A DNA stretch of 32,154 bases from an uncultured Desulfuromonadales bacterium (GTDB taxonomy: Bacteria > Desulfobacterota > Desulfuromonadia > Desulfuromonadales > Trichloromonadaceae), in NCBI GenBank assembly GCA_945787465.1, contig CALZIZ010000013.1, forward strand, positions 1 to 32,154, written 5' to 3'. The translations under genes and the position numbers were made by a program. Below, piece by piece: positions 1-8,373 of the stretch. The notes beneath the pieces are model-generated. The model was given only the letters and a program-made list of their open reading frames with translations, had not been told where the DNA came from and made no database searches. Position 1 is the first letter of the stretch, and each line of letters opens with the position of its first letter.

Positions 1-1299
1 TGCCGGGCTTTTTCTGCGCCCCGGTTCTTGCTTTGGCCGGATCAGCCCGGCCTCTTCGAGTTCTTCGCGAATCGGCAGCAGATCGTCCGGTTCTAAAACC
101 TCCTCCAGTGCCAGGGCCACACTTTCCAGCCAGTTCAGATCCTGCTCGGTTTCCTCCAGGCGGCGTTGCACGTGCTCGGCACCGCGGCGCCCCTTTTTAA
201 ATCCCTTGAAATATCTTTGCGCATTCTCCTGGGGACTGAGCCTGGGGTCGAGTTCAATACAGACCTGCTGCGGCGGGTCCTGAAAATAATCGTCCAGGGT
301 TACCACGGCCATCCCCTTTTTAACCAGGTGCAACTGGGCCAACAGAAGTTCTCCCGTCCTGCGCTGGTCGGAAATATCTTCCAGCCGCTCCTGTTCTTTG
401 GCGATGTTCGCCAGGCGGCTCTTCAGACGTTTGAGTTCTCGCTTGACCCTTCGAACAAGATCTTCCTGCTCGCCCAGGCGCCCCTCGGCCAAGCTCTGCT
501 CCAGGTAGAAATGATCTGCCGCCCCGGAGAACCTCTCTTCTTCGGCAACCGAATCAGCCCTGAGCCCTGTGAGTCGAAATGGCGACAGAAGCACCTTGCC
601 TTCGATGGTGTAAATACAGGGGTGGAACTCTCGTGCCAACCAGGCAGCACGAAATTCGGCCAGGACGTTATCTGGAGCCTCACCATGGGAGACCCGGGCG
701 GCCAGGTCTCTAGCGACAAGCGGCGACATGGGGCCAATGTTGTCCATGAGCCAGCGACAATAAGCCTCGCCCTTCAGGTTCTGAAGTGGCACCTCGGGCA
801 AAGGATCAGCCAGGGGGCGGCGCTCCACCTGGGGGGGCAGAGCATAATCCATCCCCGGCATCACCGCCCTGTGCCCGGGCCCGGCCTCGACCCGTTTGAG
901 CGCATCGACAATCCGCCCCAGGCCATCCACCAGGATCAGGTTGGCATGTTTTCCCGTCAACTCGACCAGAAGGACATAGTCCTCGCCCTGGTTCCCTTTA
1001 AAATTGAGCCGCACAATGCGCTCACCGGGAACCTGGCTGAGGTCATCCAGCCTGGAGAGGCGCGCCCTGAGCAGCTGACAGAAGCGTGGCGGCGTATAGG
1101 GGTTGGGAAAGCTTCTGGTTGTCAGGTGCAACCGGGCCCCCCTGGAGGAGGCACAGAGCAGCAGGCGCAGCTCTTCCCGGCCATTCCAAAGGCGCAGGAT
1201 CAGTTGTTCGCCATCAGGCTGATGGACCTTGTTGACCCGCGCACCGCGCAGCTGCGGGGCCATCTCCTCGACCAGCGCTTCTATAAAAAAAACATCCAT
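1..1299 (-). CDS. rqcH: RqcH/NFACT family ribosome quality control protein, 3' end cut off by window edge
   Basis: The minus-strand frame is open from the ATG at 1299-1297 to base 1 (433 codons, no stop), so the C-terminal NFACT-R region lies outside the window; complete family members are usually about 530-580 residues. Visible family features are an N-terminal NFACT-N domain (start MDVFFIEALVEEM, then GARVNKVHQPDGEQLIL, FPNPYTPPRFCQLLRARL, GKHANLILVD and ALKRVE), a middle segment FHPCIYTIEGKVLLSPFRL, and a long charged helical stretch at about residues 265-400 with RYFKGFKKGRRGAE. RqcH binds peptidyl-tRNA-obstructed 50S subunits and in bacteria supports C-terminal alanine tailing of stalled chains. 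A TGGAGACGAA ribosome site precedes the start. Older annotations call this family fibronectin-binding protein; in a Gram-negative bacterium the ribosome role is more likely. The long plus-strand frame over it is antisense. Confidence 0.88.
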   Translation of the reverse strand, partial: MDVFFIEALVEEMAPQLRGARVNKVHQPDGEQLILRLWNGREELRLLLCASSRGARLHLTTRSFPNPYTPPRFCQLLRARLSRLDDLSQVPGERIVRLNFKGNQGEDYVLLVELTGKHANLILVDGLGRIVDALKRVEAGPGHRAVMPGMDYALPPQVERRPLADPLPEVPLQNLKGEAYCRWLMDNIGPMSPLVARDLAARVSHGEAPDNVLAEFRAAWLAREFHPCIYTIEGKVLLSPFRLTGLRADSVAEEERFSGAADHFYLEQSLAEGRLGEQEDLVRRVKRELKRLKSRLANIAKEQERLEDISDQRRTGELLLAQLHLVKKGMAVVTLDDYFQDPPQQVCIELDPRLSPQENAQRYFKGFKKGRRGAEHVQRRLEETEQDLNWLESVALALEEVLEPDDLLPIREELEEAGLIRPKQEPGRRKSPA

Positions 1300-1381
1300 T
1301 TCGTCTCCAGGTAAAAAACACAGGCTTCAGCTTACCCAAACAGCCCGTTTCTCTCAAGTTTTCAATGCCAATTAAGGTGCA

Positions 1382-1395
1382 AAATGATATCATTT
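1382..1395. promoter_or_regulatory. Perfect 14-bp palindrome upstream of rqcH, possible operator
   Basis: AAATGATATCATTT is identical to its reverse complement. It lies about 85 bp upstream of the rqcH start. The core ATGATATC recurs at 1705-1712 in the metY promoter region, inside a looser dyad CATGA-N7-TCATG (1704-1720). A shared regulator is possible, but AT-rich palindromes of this size also occur by chance. Confidence 0.25.
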
Positions 1396-1456
1396 CGGTG
1401 GGTTGGAATTTTTCAGGACAAAGATCCTGGAGCATTTGTGTAATGACGCTTTTAAA

Positions 1457-1573
1457 TTAACCTAAATCCGTGAGGTTGTTAGTGCATGGTCTACTTTCTA
1501 CATCCTTGCAGATACAAGCAGGTGAGGGACAATCACAGCAACATAAACAAAAATCTTCGCTTTTCCCACAAAT
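1457..1573 (-). CDS. Possible cysteine-rich microprotein, about 38 aa, with a non-standard ATT start
   Basis: Unrecognised. On the minus strand a strong ribosome site AAGGAGG is followed six bases later by ATT, which opens a frame ending in TAA at 1459-1457. The frame reads ICGKSEDFCLCCCDCPSPAC then ICKDVESRPCTNNLTDLG: nine cysteines in 38 residues, grouped as C-x11-C-x-CCC-x-CP-x4-C-x-C-x7-C, reminiscent of a metal-binding or zinc-knuckle peptide. Upstream the frame is closed by TGA, and no in-frame ATG, GTG or TTG exists, so the start would have to be AUU (known from infC) or the element is not translated this way. A competing GTG start ten bases from the ribosome site gives a 23-aa hydrophobic peptide in another frame. 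TTGTGG-N17-TATATC (1669-1641) could be its promoter. The ORF sits almost exactly between the arms of the inverted repeat. Confidence 0.3.
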   Translation of the reverse strand: MCGKSEDFCLCCCDCPSPACICKDVESRPCTNNLTDLG

Positions 1574-1601
1574 CTTACACCTCCTTTCTCACGGATTCAG
1601 G
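1461..1601. repeat. 14-bp inverted repeat pair bounding a 141-bp unit
   Basis: CCTAAATCCGTGAG at 1461-1474 and CTCACGGATTCAGG at 1588-1601 are inverted copies matching at 13 of 14 positions, with 113 bases between them. In RNA they would close a long stem. Read on the minus strand, the upstream arm ends just before the ribosome site of the cysteine-rich frame and the downstream arm covers its last codons. No convincing target-site duplication flanks the arms, so a miniature transposable element is possible but not shown. Confidence 0.55.
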
Positions 1602-1655
1602 TATCACATGAACCCACCGAACTTGATTCCCGAACATCCTGATATAGATTTATAG

Positions 1656-3086
<1,431 letters not shown>

Positions 3087-3115
3087 TTTTTCCGCAATAT
3101 TTGAGTTGGATTTGA

Positions 3116-3158
3116 AACGGGCCCTTCCAATGGCATATTGGGGCGGCCCGTTTTTTTT
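3116..3158 (+). terminator. Rho-independent terminator of metY
   Basis: AACGGGCC (3116-3123) pairs with GGCCCGTT (3145-3152), with a further internal CCAAT/ATTGG pairing, and the stem runs into a tract of eight T residues at 3151-3158. It lies 30 bases after the metY stop. Confidence 0.85.
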
Positions 3159-3177
3159 GCGAGAGCACAGACTCTGA

Positions 3178-3260
3178 CCTTCGACAGGCTCAGCATGAAC
3201 GGTCTCGGTGCCTGAATCAATCCCCTCCCCTGCCCGATCATGCTGAGCCTGTCGAAGCAT
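3178..3260. repeat. Extragenic palindromic repeat, copy 1
   Basis: The left arm CCTTCGACAGGCTCAGCATG (starting at 3178) and the right arm CATGCTGAGCCTGTCGAAGC (3239-3258) are inverted copies separated by about 40 bases of C-rich DNA. This type of CTTCGACARGCTCAG intergenic palindrome is dispersed in many bacterial genomes. It would form a long hairpin in DNA or RNA. Confidence 0.8.
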
Positions 3261-3287
3261 CATCCCGACCAGCCATCAGAGTACTAG

Positions 3288-3372
3288 GCCTTCGACAAGC
3301 TCAGGCCGAACGGACTCGCCACCTGGGTCAATCCCTTCGCCCCATCCGTTCATGCTGAGCCTGTCGAAGCAT
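3288..3372. repeat. Extragenic palindromic repeat, copy 2
   Basis: A second copy of the palindrome found at 3178-3260: the left arm has diverged (CCTTCGACAAGCTCAGGCCG) while the right arm CATGCTGAGCCTGTCGAAGC is identical to copy 1. CAATCCC(C/T)T and adjacent spacer bases are also shared, so the two are tandem duplicates of an 83-85 bp unit about 110 bp apart. T-rich sequence after 3372 could let copy 2 act as a terminator. Confidence 0.8.
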
Positions 3373-3495
3373 GTGTTTTTTGGCTATTCGCCCCTTTATG
3401 TTGCCCTGCCCCGGCGTGCATGCTAAAATTTCACCTTTTAGCAACTTGACGGTCCCATCGCTTCTGATTTTTCACACGCCAAAGGAACCACCCGT

Positions 3496-4404
3496 TTGAT
3501 ACCCAAGCGCTTTTTCAAGAACATCCTCGAATATGCCCTTTTTCTGCTCCTTGCGACCACGGTTCGCACCATGCCTCGAATACCGGCATTGAACCTCGGC
3601 CGACGGCTTGGCGAACTGAGCCGTCACGTTTTACCCAAAAAAGTCAAGATAGCCAGAGAGAATCTGCGTGCGGCATTTCCGGAAAAACCCGCTGAGGACA
3701 TCGAGCAGCTGATCCTCGAGGTCTTTCGCCACCTGGGAGTCAGCGGGGTTGAGATGCTGCGCATCGATCTGTTCAAGGGCCAAAAGGATCTTGACACTTA
3801 CTTTAGCTTCAGCGGCCTCGAGCACCTGCGCCAGGCCTATGATCAGGGCAAGGGGGTCATCCTGCTGACCGGCCATGTCGGGTTCTGGGAGGTGGGGACA
3901 TTCTTCATGCCGCACCTTGGCTTCCCCGTCGACTTTGTCGCCAAACGGATGAAAAACCCCTACGTCGACCGCTATTTCTTGCGTCTGCGGGAGGCCGCGG
4001 GAGGCCGATGCCTCGAAAGCCGCCGCGGGGCCCGCAAGATCGTCCGATCCCTTTCAGAGAAGCGCGGAATAGCCATCCTGCTCGACCAGCACACCAGGCC
4101 CCAGGAGGCGGTTTGCGTCGATTTCTTCAATCGTCCGGCGTACACCACGCCGATCATCACCCAGATTGCCATGAAGTACGATGTCCCCGTGGTGCCGGTT
4201 TTCGTCTACCGAACCGCCGATTTCCACTACCAGGTAATCGCCGAACCTGCGGTGTGCCTGGACAGTGCCCCGGGCGAAGAGGCTGTGGTGAAAAACACCG
4301 CCCTTCTGACCAACATCATAGAACAGGCCGTCCGCAAGGACCTGAGCCAGTGGTTCTGGGTCCACCGCCGCTGGCGAGTCAAACCGACACCTTCGACAAA
4401 GTAG
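3496..4404 (+). CDS. LpxL/HtrB-like lysophospholipid or lipid A acyltransferase
   Basis: A 302-residue protein of the bacterial lipid A acyltransferase family, which transfers an acyl chain from acyl-ACP to a glycolipid at the inner membrane. The HxxxxE catalytic motif is present in LLTGHVGFWEVG (H127, E132). Other marks are the hydrophobic N-terminal helix YALFLLLATTV (residues 13-23), IARENLRAAFPEK, GRCLESRRGARKIVRSLSEK, ILLDQHT and the C-terminal WFWVHRRWRV. The start is TTG at 3496 with AAGGA nine bases upstream; no ATG gives a full-length protein. trmL follows three bases after the stop, so the two are probably cotranscribed. The exact acceptor (Kdo-lipid A or another lysolipid) cannot be read from sequence, so no gene symbol is given. 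Confidence 0.85.
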   Translation: MIPKRFFKNILEYALFLLLATTVRTMPRIPALNLGRRLGELSRHVLPKKVKIARENLRAAFPEKPAEDIEQLILEVFRHLGVSGVEMLRIDLFKGQKDLDTYFSFSGLEHLRQAYDQGKGVILLTGHVGFWEVGTFFMPHLGFPVDFVAKRMKNPYVDRYFLRLREAAGGRCLESRRGARKIVRSLSEKRGIAILLDQHTRPQEAVCVDFFNRPAYTTPIITQIAMKYDVPVVPVFVYRTADFHYQVIAEPAVCLDSAPGEEAVVKNTALLTNIIEQAVRKDLSQWFWVHRRWRVKPTPSTK

Positions 4405-4407
4405 GCC

Positions 4408-4917
4408 ATGAAAAACCAATCTAAAATTCAAAATGCAAAATTCAAAACCAAAGAAGAACCCTTTCACCTCGTGCTGATTGAGCCGGAGATCCCGCCCAAC
4501 ACCGGAAACATTGCCAGGCTCTGCGGCGCCACCGGAACGGTGCTGCACCTGGTGGGCAAGCTCGGGTTTTCCATTGACGACAAGCAGCTCAAGCGAGCCG
4601 GGCTCGACTACTGGCATACCGTGGATATCCGCCGCTGGGACTCGCTGGAAGAGCTGCAGCAGGCCTTTGCCGGCAGCCGCTGGTGGTACACCTCAAAAAA
4701 GGCGACCCTGAGCTACGCCGAGGCCGATTTTGCCCCGGGAGATTTTCTGGTTTTCGGCAAAGAGACCCTCGGCCTGCCTGAAGAACTGCTTGCAGCCAAT
4801 CCCGACCAGGGAATTAGAATCCCCATATTTTCTGAGGATGTGCGCAGCCTCAACCTTTCAACGGCTGCCGGCATCGTCCTCTATGAGGCCCTGCGCCAGG
4901 CCAAACGGCTGGCCTGA
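4408..4917 (+). CDS. trmL: tRNA (cytidine/uridine-34 2'-O-)methyltransferase, SPOUT family
   Basis: A 169-residue SPOUT methyltransferase that methylates the wobble ribose of certain leucine tRNAs with S-adenosylmethionine. Family blocks are LVLIEPEIPPNTGNIARLCG, HLVGKLGFSIDDKQLKRAGLDYW, FGKETLGLPEELL, RIPIFSEDVRSLNLSTAAGI and VLYEALRQ, the knotted SAM-binding end. The N-terminus is unusual: residues 2-16 are a lysine/asparagine/glutamine-rich extension encoded by an AAAATTC-type heptamer array at 4423-4447, after which the conserved core begins at about residue 19. The start has only a weak ribosome site, so translation may be coupled to the acyltransferase that ends at 4404. Confidence 0.93.
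   Translation: MKNQSKIQNAKFKTKEEPFHLVLIEPEIPPNTGNIARLCGATGTVLHLVGKLGFSIDDKQLKRAGLDYWHTVDIRRWDSLEELQQAFAGSRWWYTSKKATLSYAEADFAPGDFLVFGKETLGLPEELLAANPDQGIRIPIFSEDVRSLNLSTAAGIVLYEALRQAKRLA
4423..4447 (+). repeat. Heptamer array AAAATTC/AAAATGC inside the 5' end of trmL
   Basis: Three full 7-bp units (AAAATTC, AAAATGC, AAAATTC) plus AAAA run from 4423 to 4447. Three units make 21 bases, so the array keeps the trmL frame and encodes part of a basic N-terminal extension not expected in the family. It starts 18 bases after the stop of the preceding gene. Confidence 0.6.
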
Positions 4918-4981
4918 GCGAAGAACTCAGCCTTGTTCGACCTAGCTTACATTCACTTTTCACTCAGGGAGGAGGACAACC

Positions 4982-5341
4982 ATGCCCGAGAAACGTGACA
5001 AGACCCGCTATCGAAAACGATTACGGGTCAGGTTCGGGCCTGAGACGACTGCGGACAAACTGGCATACACCGCCGATGTCTCAGAAGAGGGCTTGTTTAT
5101 AAAAACCGTTGTCGCCAAATTCACCCATGGCAGGCTTACAGTCGAGGTCATGACCCCCGAGGAAGAAATCGTTACCCTTGAAGGTTCGGTGCAGTGGGCC
5201 AAACGGGTGCCCCCCGCGGTTCTACACAAGATTGACAAGGCCGGCCTGGGCCTTAAGATCACCCGCTTTCTCTCTGGTGAAGAGGCTTTTCGGCGCATGG
5301 TCGAAGCCGCCAAACCCAAGGCAGGCTCCAGCGACAAATAG
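4982..5341 (+). CDS. PilZ domain protein, putative c-di-GMP receptor
   Basis: A 119-residue single-domain protein. The N-terminal RYRKRLRVRF (about residues 9-18) supplies the RxxxR arginines, and DVSEEGLFIKT (about residues 36-46) is the D/NxSxxG motif, the two elements that bind cyclic di-GMP in PilZ domains. A beta-rich middle (EVMTPEEEIVTLEGSVQWAK) and a closing KAGLGLKI complete the fold. Such proteins relay c-di-GMP to motility, pili or polysaccharide output; the partner is unknown. A strong GGGAGGAGG ribosome site precedes the ATG at 4982. It is followed by the shared terminator at 5378-5415. Confidence 0.88.
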   Translation: MPEKRDKTRYRKRLRVRFGPETTADKLAYTADVSEEGLFIKTVVAKFTHGRLTVEVMTPEEEIVTLEGSVQWAKRVPPAVLHKIDKAGLGLKITRFLSGEEAFRRMVEAAKPKAGSSDK

Positions 5342-5364
5342 CCCCAAAAACAAGAAAACGTAGG

Positions 5365-5415
5365 GTGGGGCCTGCCCCACCGAAAAAGGCGCCCATTAAG
5401 GCGCCTTTTTCGGTG
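5365..5415. terminator. Bidirectional terminator between the PilZ gene and hom
   Basis: A perfect 16-bp stem, CACCGAAAAAGGCGCC (5378-5393) and GGCGCCTTTTTCGGTG (5400-5415), closes a 6-base loop. A-rich and T-rich segments lie inside the stem, so either strand can end in a U-run. A second overlapping hairpin, GTGGGGC/GCCCCAC (5365-5380), precedes it. The element serves the PilZ gene (+) and hom (-), which converge here. Confidence 0.85.
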
Positions 5416-5441
5416 TCAGCAATAAATTATGCAGCCGGAGC

Positions 5442-6752
5442 TCATTCGAGCTCATTTTCGATGCGGATCAGCCGCGAGGGCTCCAGAGCGACCTCGAGGG
5501 CATCGATCTCGGTGAGAGCGGCGCGCACATTGGCCTCTTTGGCCTCATGGGTCATGATAACGATGGGCACCGGGCCACCTTCTTTGCGTTCGGGCTGAAT
5601 CATCGAAGCGATGCTGATGTCGTGGCGTCCAAGGATTCCGGAGATCTGGGCCAGAACACCCGGGCGGTCTTCGGTACCGAAGCGCAGGTAATACTGGCTG
5701 ATGATCTCATCCATCGGCTTTATGGCAAGCTGCTGAATCGCCTCGGGCCGGTAGGCCATAGCCGGGGTGCGGGAGCCAATGCCTGCGATGATGTTGCGGG
5801 CAATCGCCATGACATCGCCCATGACCGCACTGGCAGTCGCCTCCATACCGGCGCCCTGGCCATAGAGCATGGCCGGTCCGAGAAAATCGCCGACCAGGCG
5901 CACTGCATTGAAGGCGCCGTCGACATCGGCCAGCGGGTAATTCAATGGCACCATGGTGGGATGCACCCGGGCCTCGATCTGGCCGTTATCCTTCTTGCCG
6001 ATGGCAAGCAGTTTGATCTTGTAACCGAACTGCTTGGCAAACTGGATATCAAGGGCCGAGATCGCGCTGATACCCTCAGTGTAAATGTCTTCGAACTTCA
6101 CCCGGGTACCAAAGCACATGCCGATAAGGATGGCGATCTTATGGGCAGTGTCGACGCCCTCGATGTCAAAGGTCGGATCGGCTTCGGCATAGCCCTTGTC
6201 CTGGGCATCCTTGAGGACCGCGGAAAAATCAGCGCCCTCTTTGGTCATGCGGCTCAGGATATAGTTACAGGTGCCGTTAAGGATGCCGAAAACGCTGCGG
6301 AAGTTGTTGGCGCAAAGGTTCTCCTTGATCGAGGAGATAATCGGGATGCCTCCACCAACGGCCGCCTCGAACATCACGTCGACCCCTTTGGCAGCAGCCG
6401 CGGCGAGAATCTCATCGCCGTGCAGAGCCAGAAGGGCCTTGTTGGCGGTGACCACGTGCTTGCCGTTTTCGATGGCCCGCAGAACAAAAGTCCTGGCGGG
6501 TTCGTAGCCACCGATCAGCTCGATCACGACATCGATTTCGGGATTATCCAGGACTTCTGCTGCATCGGTGGTCAGCACCTCGGGCGCCAGTGAAACCCCA
6601 CGGTCTGTGGAGATATCCAGATCGGCGATCCTGTGCAGAACCAGGCGGGCACCGAGGCGCTCTTCCAGAAGCTGGCAGTTATTCTGAAAGACCTTAACAA
6701 CTCCGGTCCCTATGGTCCCAAATCCCAAAAGGCCTGCCTTGATTTCTTTCAT
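5442..6752 (-). CDS. hom: Homoserine dehydrogenase with C-terminal ACT domain
   Basis: A 436-residue NAD(P)-dependent oxidoreductase reducing aspartate semialdehyde to homoserine, the branch point to threonine and methionine. MKEIKAGLLGFGTIGTGVV holds the Rossmann GxGxxG; later blocks are VTANKALLALHGDEI, FEAAVGGGIPII, GILNGTCNYILSRM, GYAEADPTFDIEGVDTAHK and a C-terminal ACT domain (about residues 350-425, starting YYLRFGTEDRPGVLAQISG) expected to sense threonine. The start at 6752 is chosen because GAGAGGA lies just upstream; the two-methionine extension to 6770 lacks a ribosome site. It stands alone, convergent with the PilZ gene. TTGACA at 6852-6847 could be its -35. Confidence 0.96.
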   Translation of the reverse strand: MKEIKAGLLGFGTIGTGVVKVFQNNCQLLEERLGARLVLHRIADLDISTDRGVSLAPEVLTTDAAEVLDNPEIDVVIELIGGYEPARTFVLRAIENGKHVVTANKALLALHGDEILAAAAAKGVDVMFEAAVGGGIPIISSIKENLCANNFRSVFGILNGTCNYILSRMTKEGADFSAVLKDAQDKGYAEADPTFDIEGVDTAHKIAILIGMCFGTRVKFEDIYTEGISAISALDIQFAKQFGYKIKLLAIGKKDNGQIEARVHPTMVPLNYPLADVDGAFNAVRLVGDFLGPAMLYGQGAGMEATASAVMGDVMAIARNIIAGIGSRTPAMAYRPEAIQQLAIKPMDEIISQYYLRFGTEDRPGVLAQISGILGRHDISIASMIQPERKEGGPVPIVIMTHEAKEANVRAALTEIDALEVALEPSRLIRIENELE

Positions 6753-6951
6753 ATCATCCTCTCGCATCATAAATTACTGAACCGGCAGCCGTGACCCGCA
6801 ATCGGACTGCCGTTTCTTGCGATTAATTCCAAGTTATTCTGGTGGTTGTCAACGCACGCCGCAGGCACAGCCATAGCTGAAACAATGAGGCACGCGGCCG
6901 ACTGCGGGCAAAAGGGCCGAAATTAACAAACCTGGCTGACCGCACCGGGCA

Positions 6952-7407
6952 TTAGTTCGGCCCGGTAAAAGACAACCGACATTCAATGTCTTCATCTTTC
7001 AGGGCTTCGACCTGCTGAACCACTATAAGGTTCAGTTCGGTCAAATCCATCCCTTCGATGGGCTCGAGGCACAGGGCCATCTGCGAAAATCCAGCCTGTC
7101 GACAGGTATCGATCAGGTGGCGGATCAGCCGCCGATACGCTTTCTTGTCAAGCTCGGCCCAACGTCCCCCGCCGACAAACAACACCCTGGAGGCGCTGAG
7201 TTTGCCGTTATTTGGAACCAGAACATGCTCCCCCACAGAACCGCTGACCTGCTGGACGGTAAGCATATTGGTGAGCAAGCCGTTCAACCGCCAGTCGAGC
7301 AGCGCCGCCGGACCGAGCACCGGGCGCTGGTCTTCAAAAAAAAACGCTGCCACGACCGCGGCGTCCATGCGGTCGGCAGGAAGATCGAAAACTTGAGACG
7401 GGGTCAT
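6952..7407 (-). CDS. Stand-alone peptidase M17 N-terminal (macro-like) domain protein
   Basis: A 151-residue protein matching only the N-terminal regulatory domain of cytosol (leucyl) aminopeptidases. DLPADRMDAAVVAAFFFEDQ, GPAALLDWRLNGLLTNML, GEHVLVPNNGKLSASRVLFV and GGGRWAELDKKAYRRLIRHL are typical of that domain. The zinc-binding catalytic domain is absent, so peptidase activity is not expected. The ATG overlaps the nusB stop by four bases (ATGA), so it is translationally coupled to nusB at the 3' end of the riboflavin gene run. The role is unknown; binding of a small ligand or partner protein is inference. Confidence 0.75.
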   Translation of the reverse strand: MTPSQVFDLPADRMDAAVVAAFFFEDQRPVLGPAALLDWRLNGLLTNMLTVQQVSGSVGEHVLVPNNGKLSASRVLFVGGGRWAELDKKAYRRLIRHLIDTCRQAGFSQMALCLEPIEGMDLTELNLIVVQQVEALKDEDIECRLSFTGPN

Positions 7408-7874
7408 TGCTCCGCTGATCGATATTGACGGGAAACCTGATCCAAAACACCGTTGATAAAAGGGGGAGTGTCTTTGGTGCCGAACTTTTTGCCGATCTCG
7501 ATTGCTTCGTTAATGACCACGCGGGTGGGAATCTCGGGCCGATAGAGCAGTTCGTAGGTCGCCAGACGCAACAACGACAGGTCGACGCGGGCCATGCGGT
7601 CAAGAGCCCAGTTGGTGGAAAACTTCTCGATGGTCGTGTCGATCTGCTCGAGATGCTCGGCAACTCCAAGCACAAGCTCTTCGGCAAAGCGCTGGTCGGC
7701 AGGGGGCAGCGGCTCATCCACCTCATCGAGGGGTTCCCCGAGGAGATCCTCCCGAAAGCGAAAGTTTTTCCAGAAATCATCCAGGACCTCGGTCACCGAA
7801 CCTTCCTGGTCCTGCATGCTGTAAATGACTTTAAGGGCGTACTCGCGCCCGGTACGACGGGAACCTTTTTTCAT
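7404..7874 (-). CDS. nusB: Transcription antitermination factor NusB
   Basis: A 156-residue all-helical RNA-binding protein that joins NusE (S10) on boxA RNA in rRNA antitermination. MKKGSRRTGREYALKVIYSM is the usual N-terminus; FAEELVLGVAEHLEQID, NWALDRMARVDLSLLRLATY and the closing VINEAIEIGKKFGTKDTPPF with INGVLD are family blocks. ATG at 7874 is preferred over a TTG at 7883 that would overlap the ribH stop. It follows ribH by five bases, the common ribH-nusB arrangement. Confidence 0.96.
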   Translation of the reverse strand: MKKGSRRTGREYALKVIYSMQDQEGSVTEVLDDFWKNFRFREDLLGEPLDEVDEPLPPADQRFAEELVLGVAEHLEQIDTTIEKFSTNWALDRMARVDLSLLRLATYELLYRPEIPTRVVINEAIEIGKKFGTKDTPPFINGVLDQVSRQYRSAEQ

Positions 7875-7879
7875 GAAGA

Positions 7880-8344
7880 TCAAATGGCCTTTATGAGGTT
7901 GACCATTTCGATGGCAGTGACGGCGGCTTCGAACCCTTTGTTGCCAGCCTTGGTCCCTGCCCTTTCGATGGCCTGTTCGATGTTATCGGTGGTCAGCACC
8001 CCGAAAGCTACGGGCACCCCCGCGTCGAGGCTGACCGAGGCAATCCCCTTGGAAACTTCGGCGCTGACATAATCGAAGTGGGGAGTCGCCCCCCGAATCA
8101 CGGCGCCGAGGCAAATGACGGCGTCGTAACGATCAGCTTCGACCATTTTTTTAGCGGCCATGGGCAGCTCAAAGGCGCCCGGGACGCGAACAATATCTAT
8201 ATCATCCTTGGCGGCGCCGTGTCGCACCAGCGCATCGACAGCCCCCTCGACAAGACGGTCGCAGATAAAGCTGTTGAAACGGCTCACCGCAATGCCGAAT
8301 TTCCCCCCCTTGGCATCAAGGGTTCCCTCAATGATCTTGGTCAT
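7880..8344 (-). CDS. ribH: 6,7-dimethyl-8-ribityllumazine synthase
   Basis: A 154-residue enzyme condensing 5-amino-6-ribitylaminouracil with 3,4-dihydroxybutanone phosphate, the penultimate riboflavin step; the family forms pentamers or icosahedral shells. [73 protein letters not shown] and [10 protein letters not shown] are the standard substrate-binding blocks. A good AGGAG site lies eight bases before the ATG. It is separated from ribBA by about 100 bp of heptamer repeats, unlike the tight spacing in the rest of this run. Confidence 0.97.
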   Translation of the reverse strand: MTKIIEGTLDAKGGKFGIAVSRFNSFICDRLVEGAVDALVRHGAAKDDIDIVRVPGAFELPMAAKKMVEADRYDAVICLGAVIRGATPHFDYVSAEVSKGIASVSLDAGVPVAFGVLTTDNIEQAIERAGTKAGNKGFEAAVTAIEMVNLIKAI

Positions 8345-8373
8345 GGCAAAGCTCCTGATAAATGTAAATTCAT

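Larger units (their letters stand above)
3087..3495. other. Intergenic region of 409 bp between metY and the acyltransferase
   Basis: No gene is visible. It contains the metY terminator, two copies of a dispersed palindromic repeat (3178-3260 and 3288-3372) and a short hairpin at 3422-3442 (GCTAAAA, 7-base loop, TTTTAGC) just ahead of the acyltransferase. TTGACG at 3446-3451 is a possible -35, but I see no good -10. Confidence 0.7.

Noticed and set aside
166-1314. A 382-codon plus-strand open frame
   Set aside because: It lies antisense to the rqcH/NFACT gene, which shows clear family motifs; the plus-strand peptide has no recognisable domain.
1461-1601. Miniature inverted-repeat transposable element
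   Set aside because: The arms are good but no target-site duplication is visible and no second copy lies in the window; kept only as a repeat and a finding.
5547-6593. A 348-codon plus-strand open frame
   Set aside because: It is antisense to hom.
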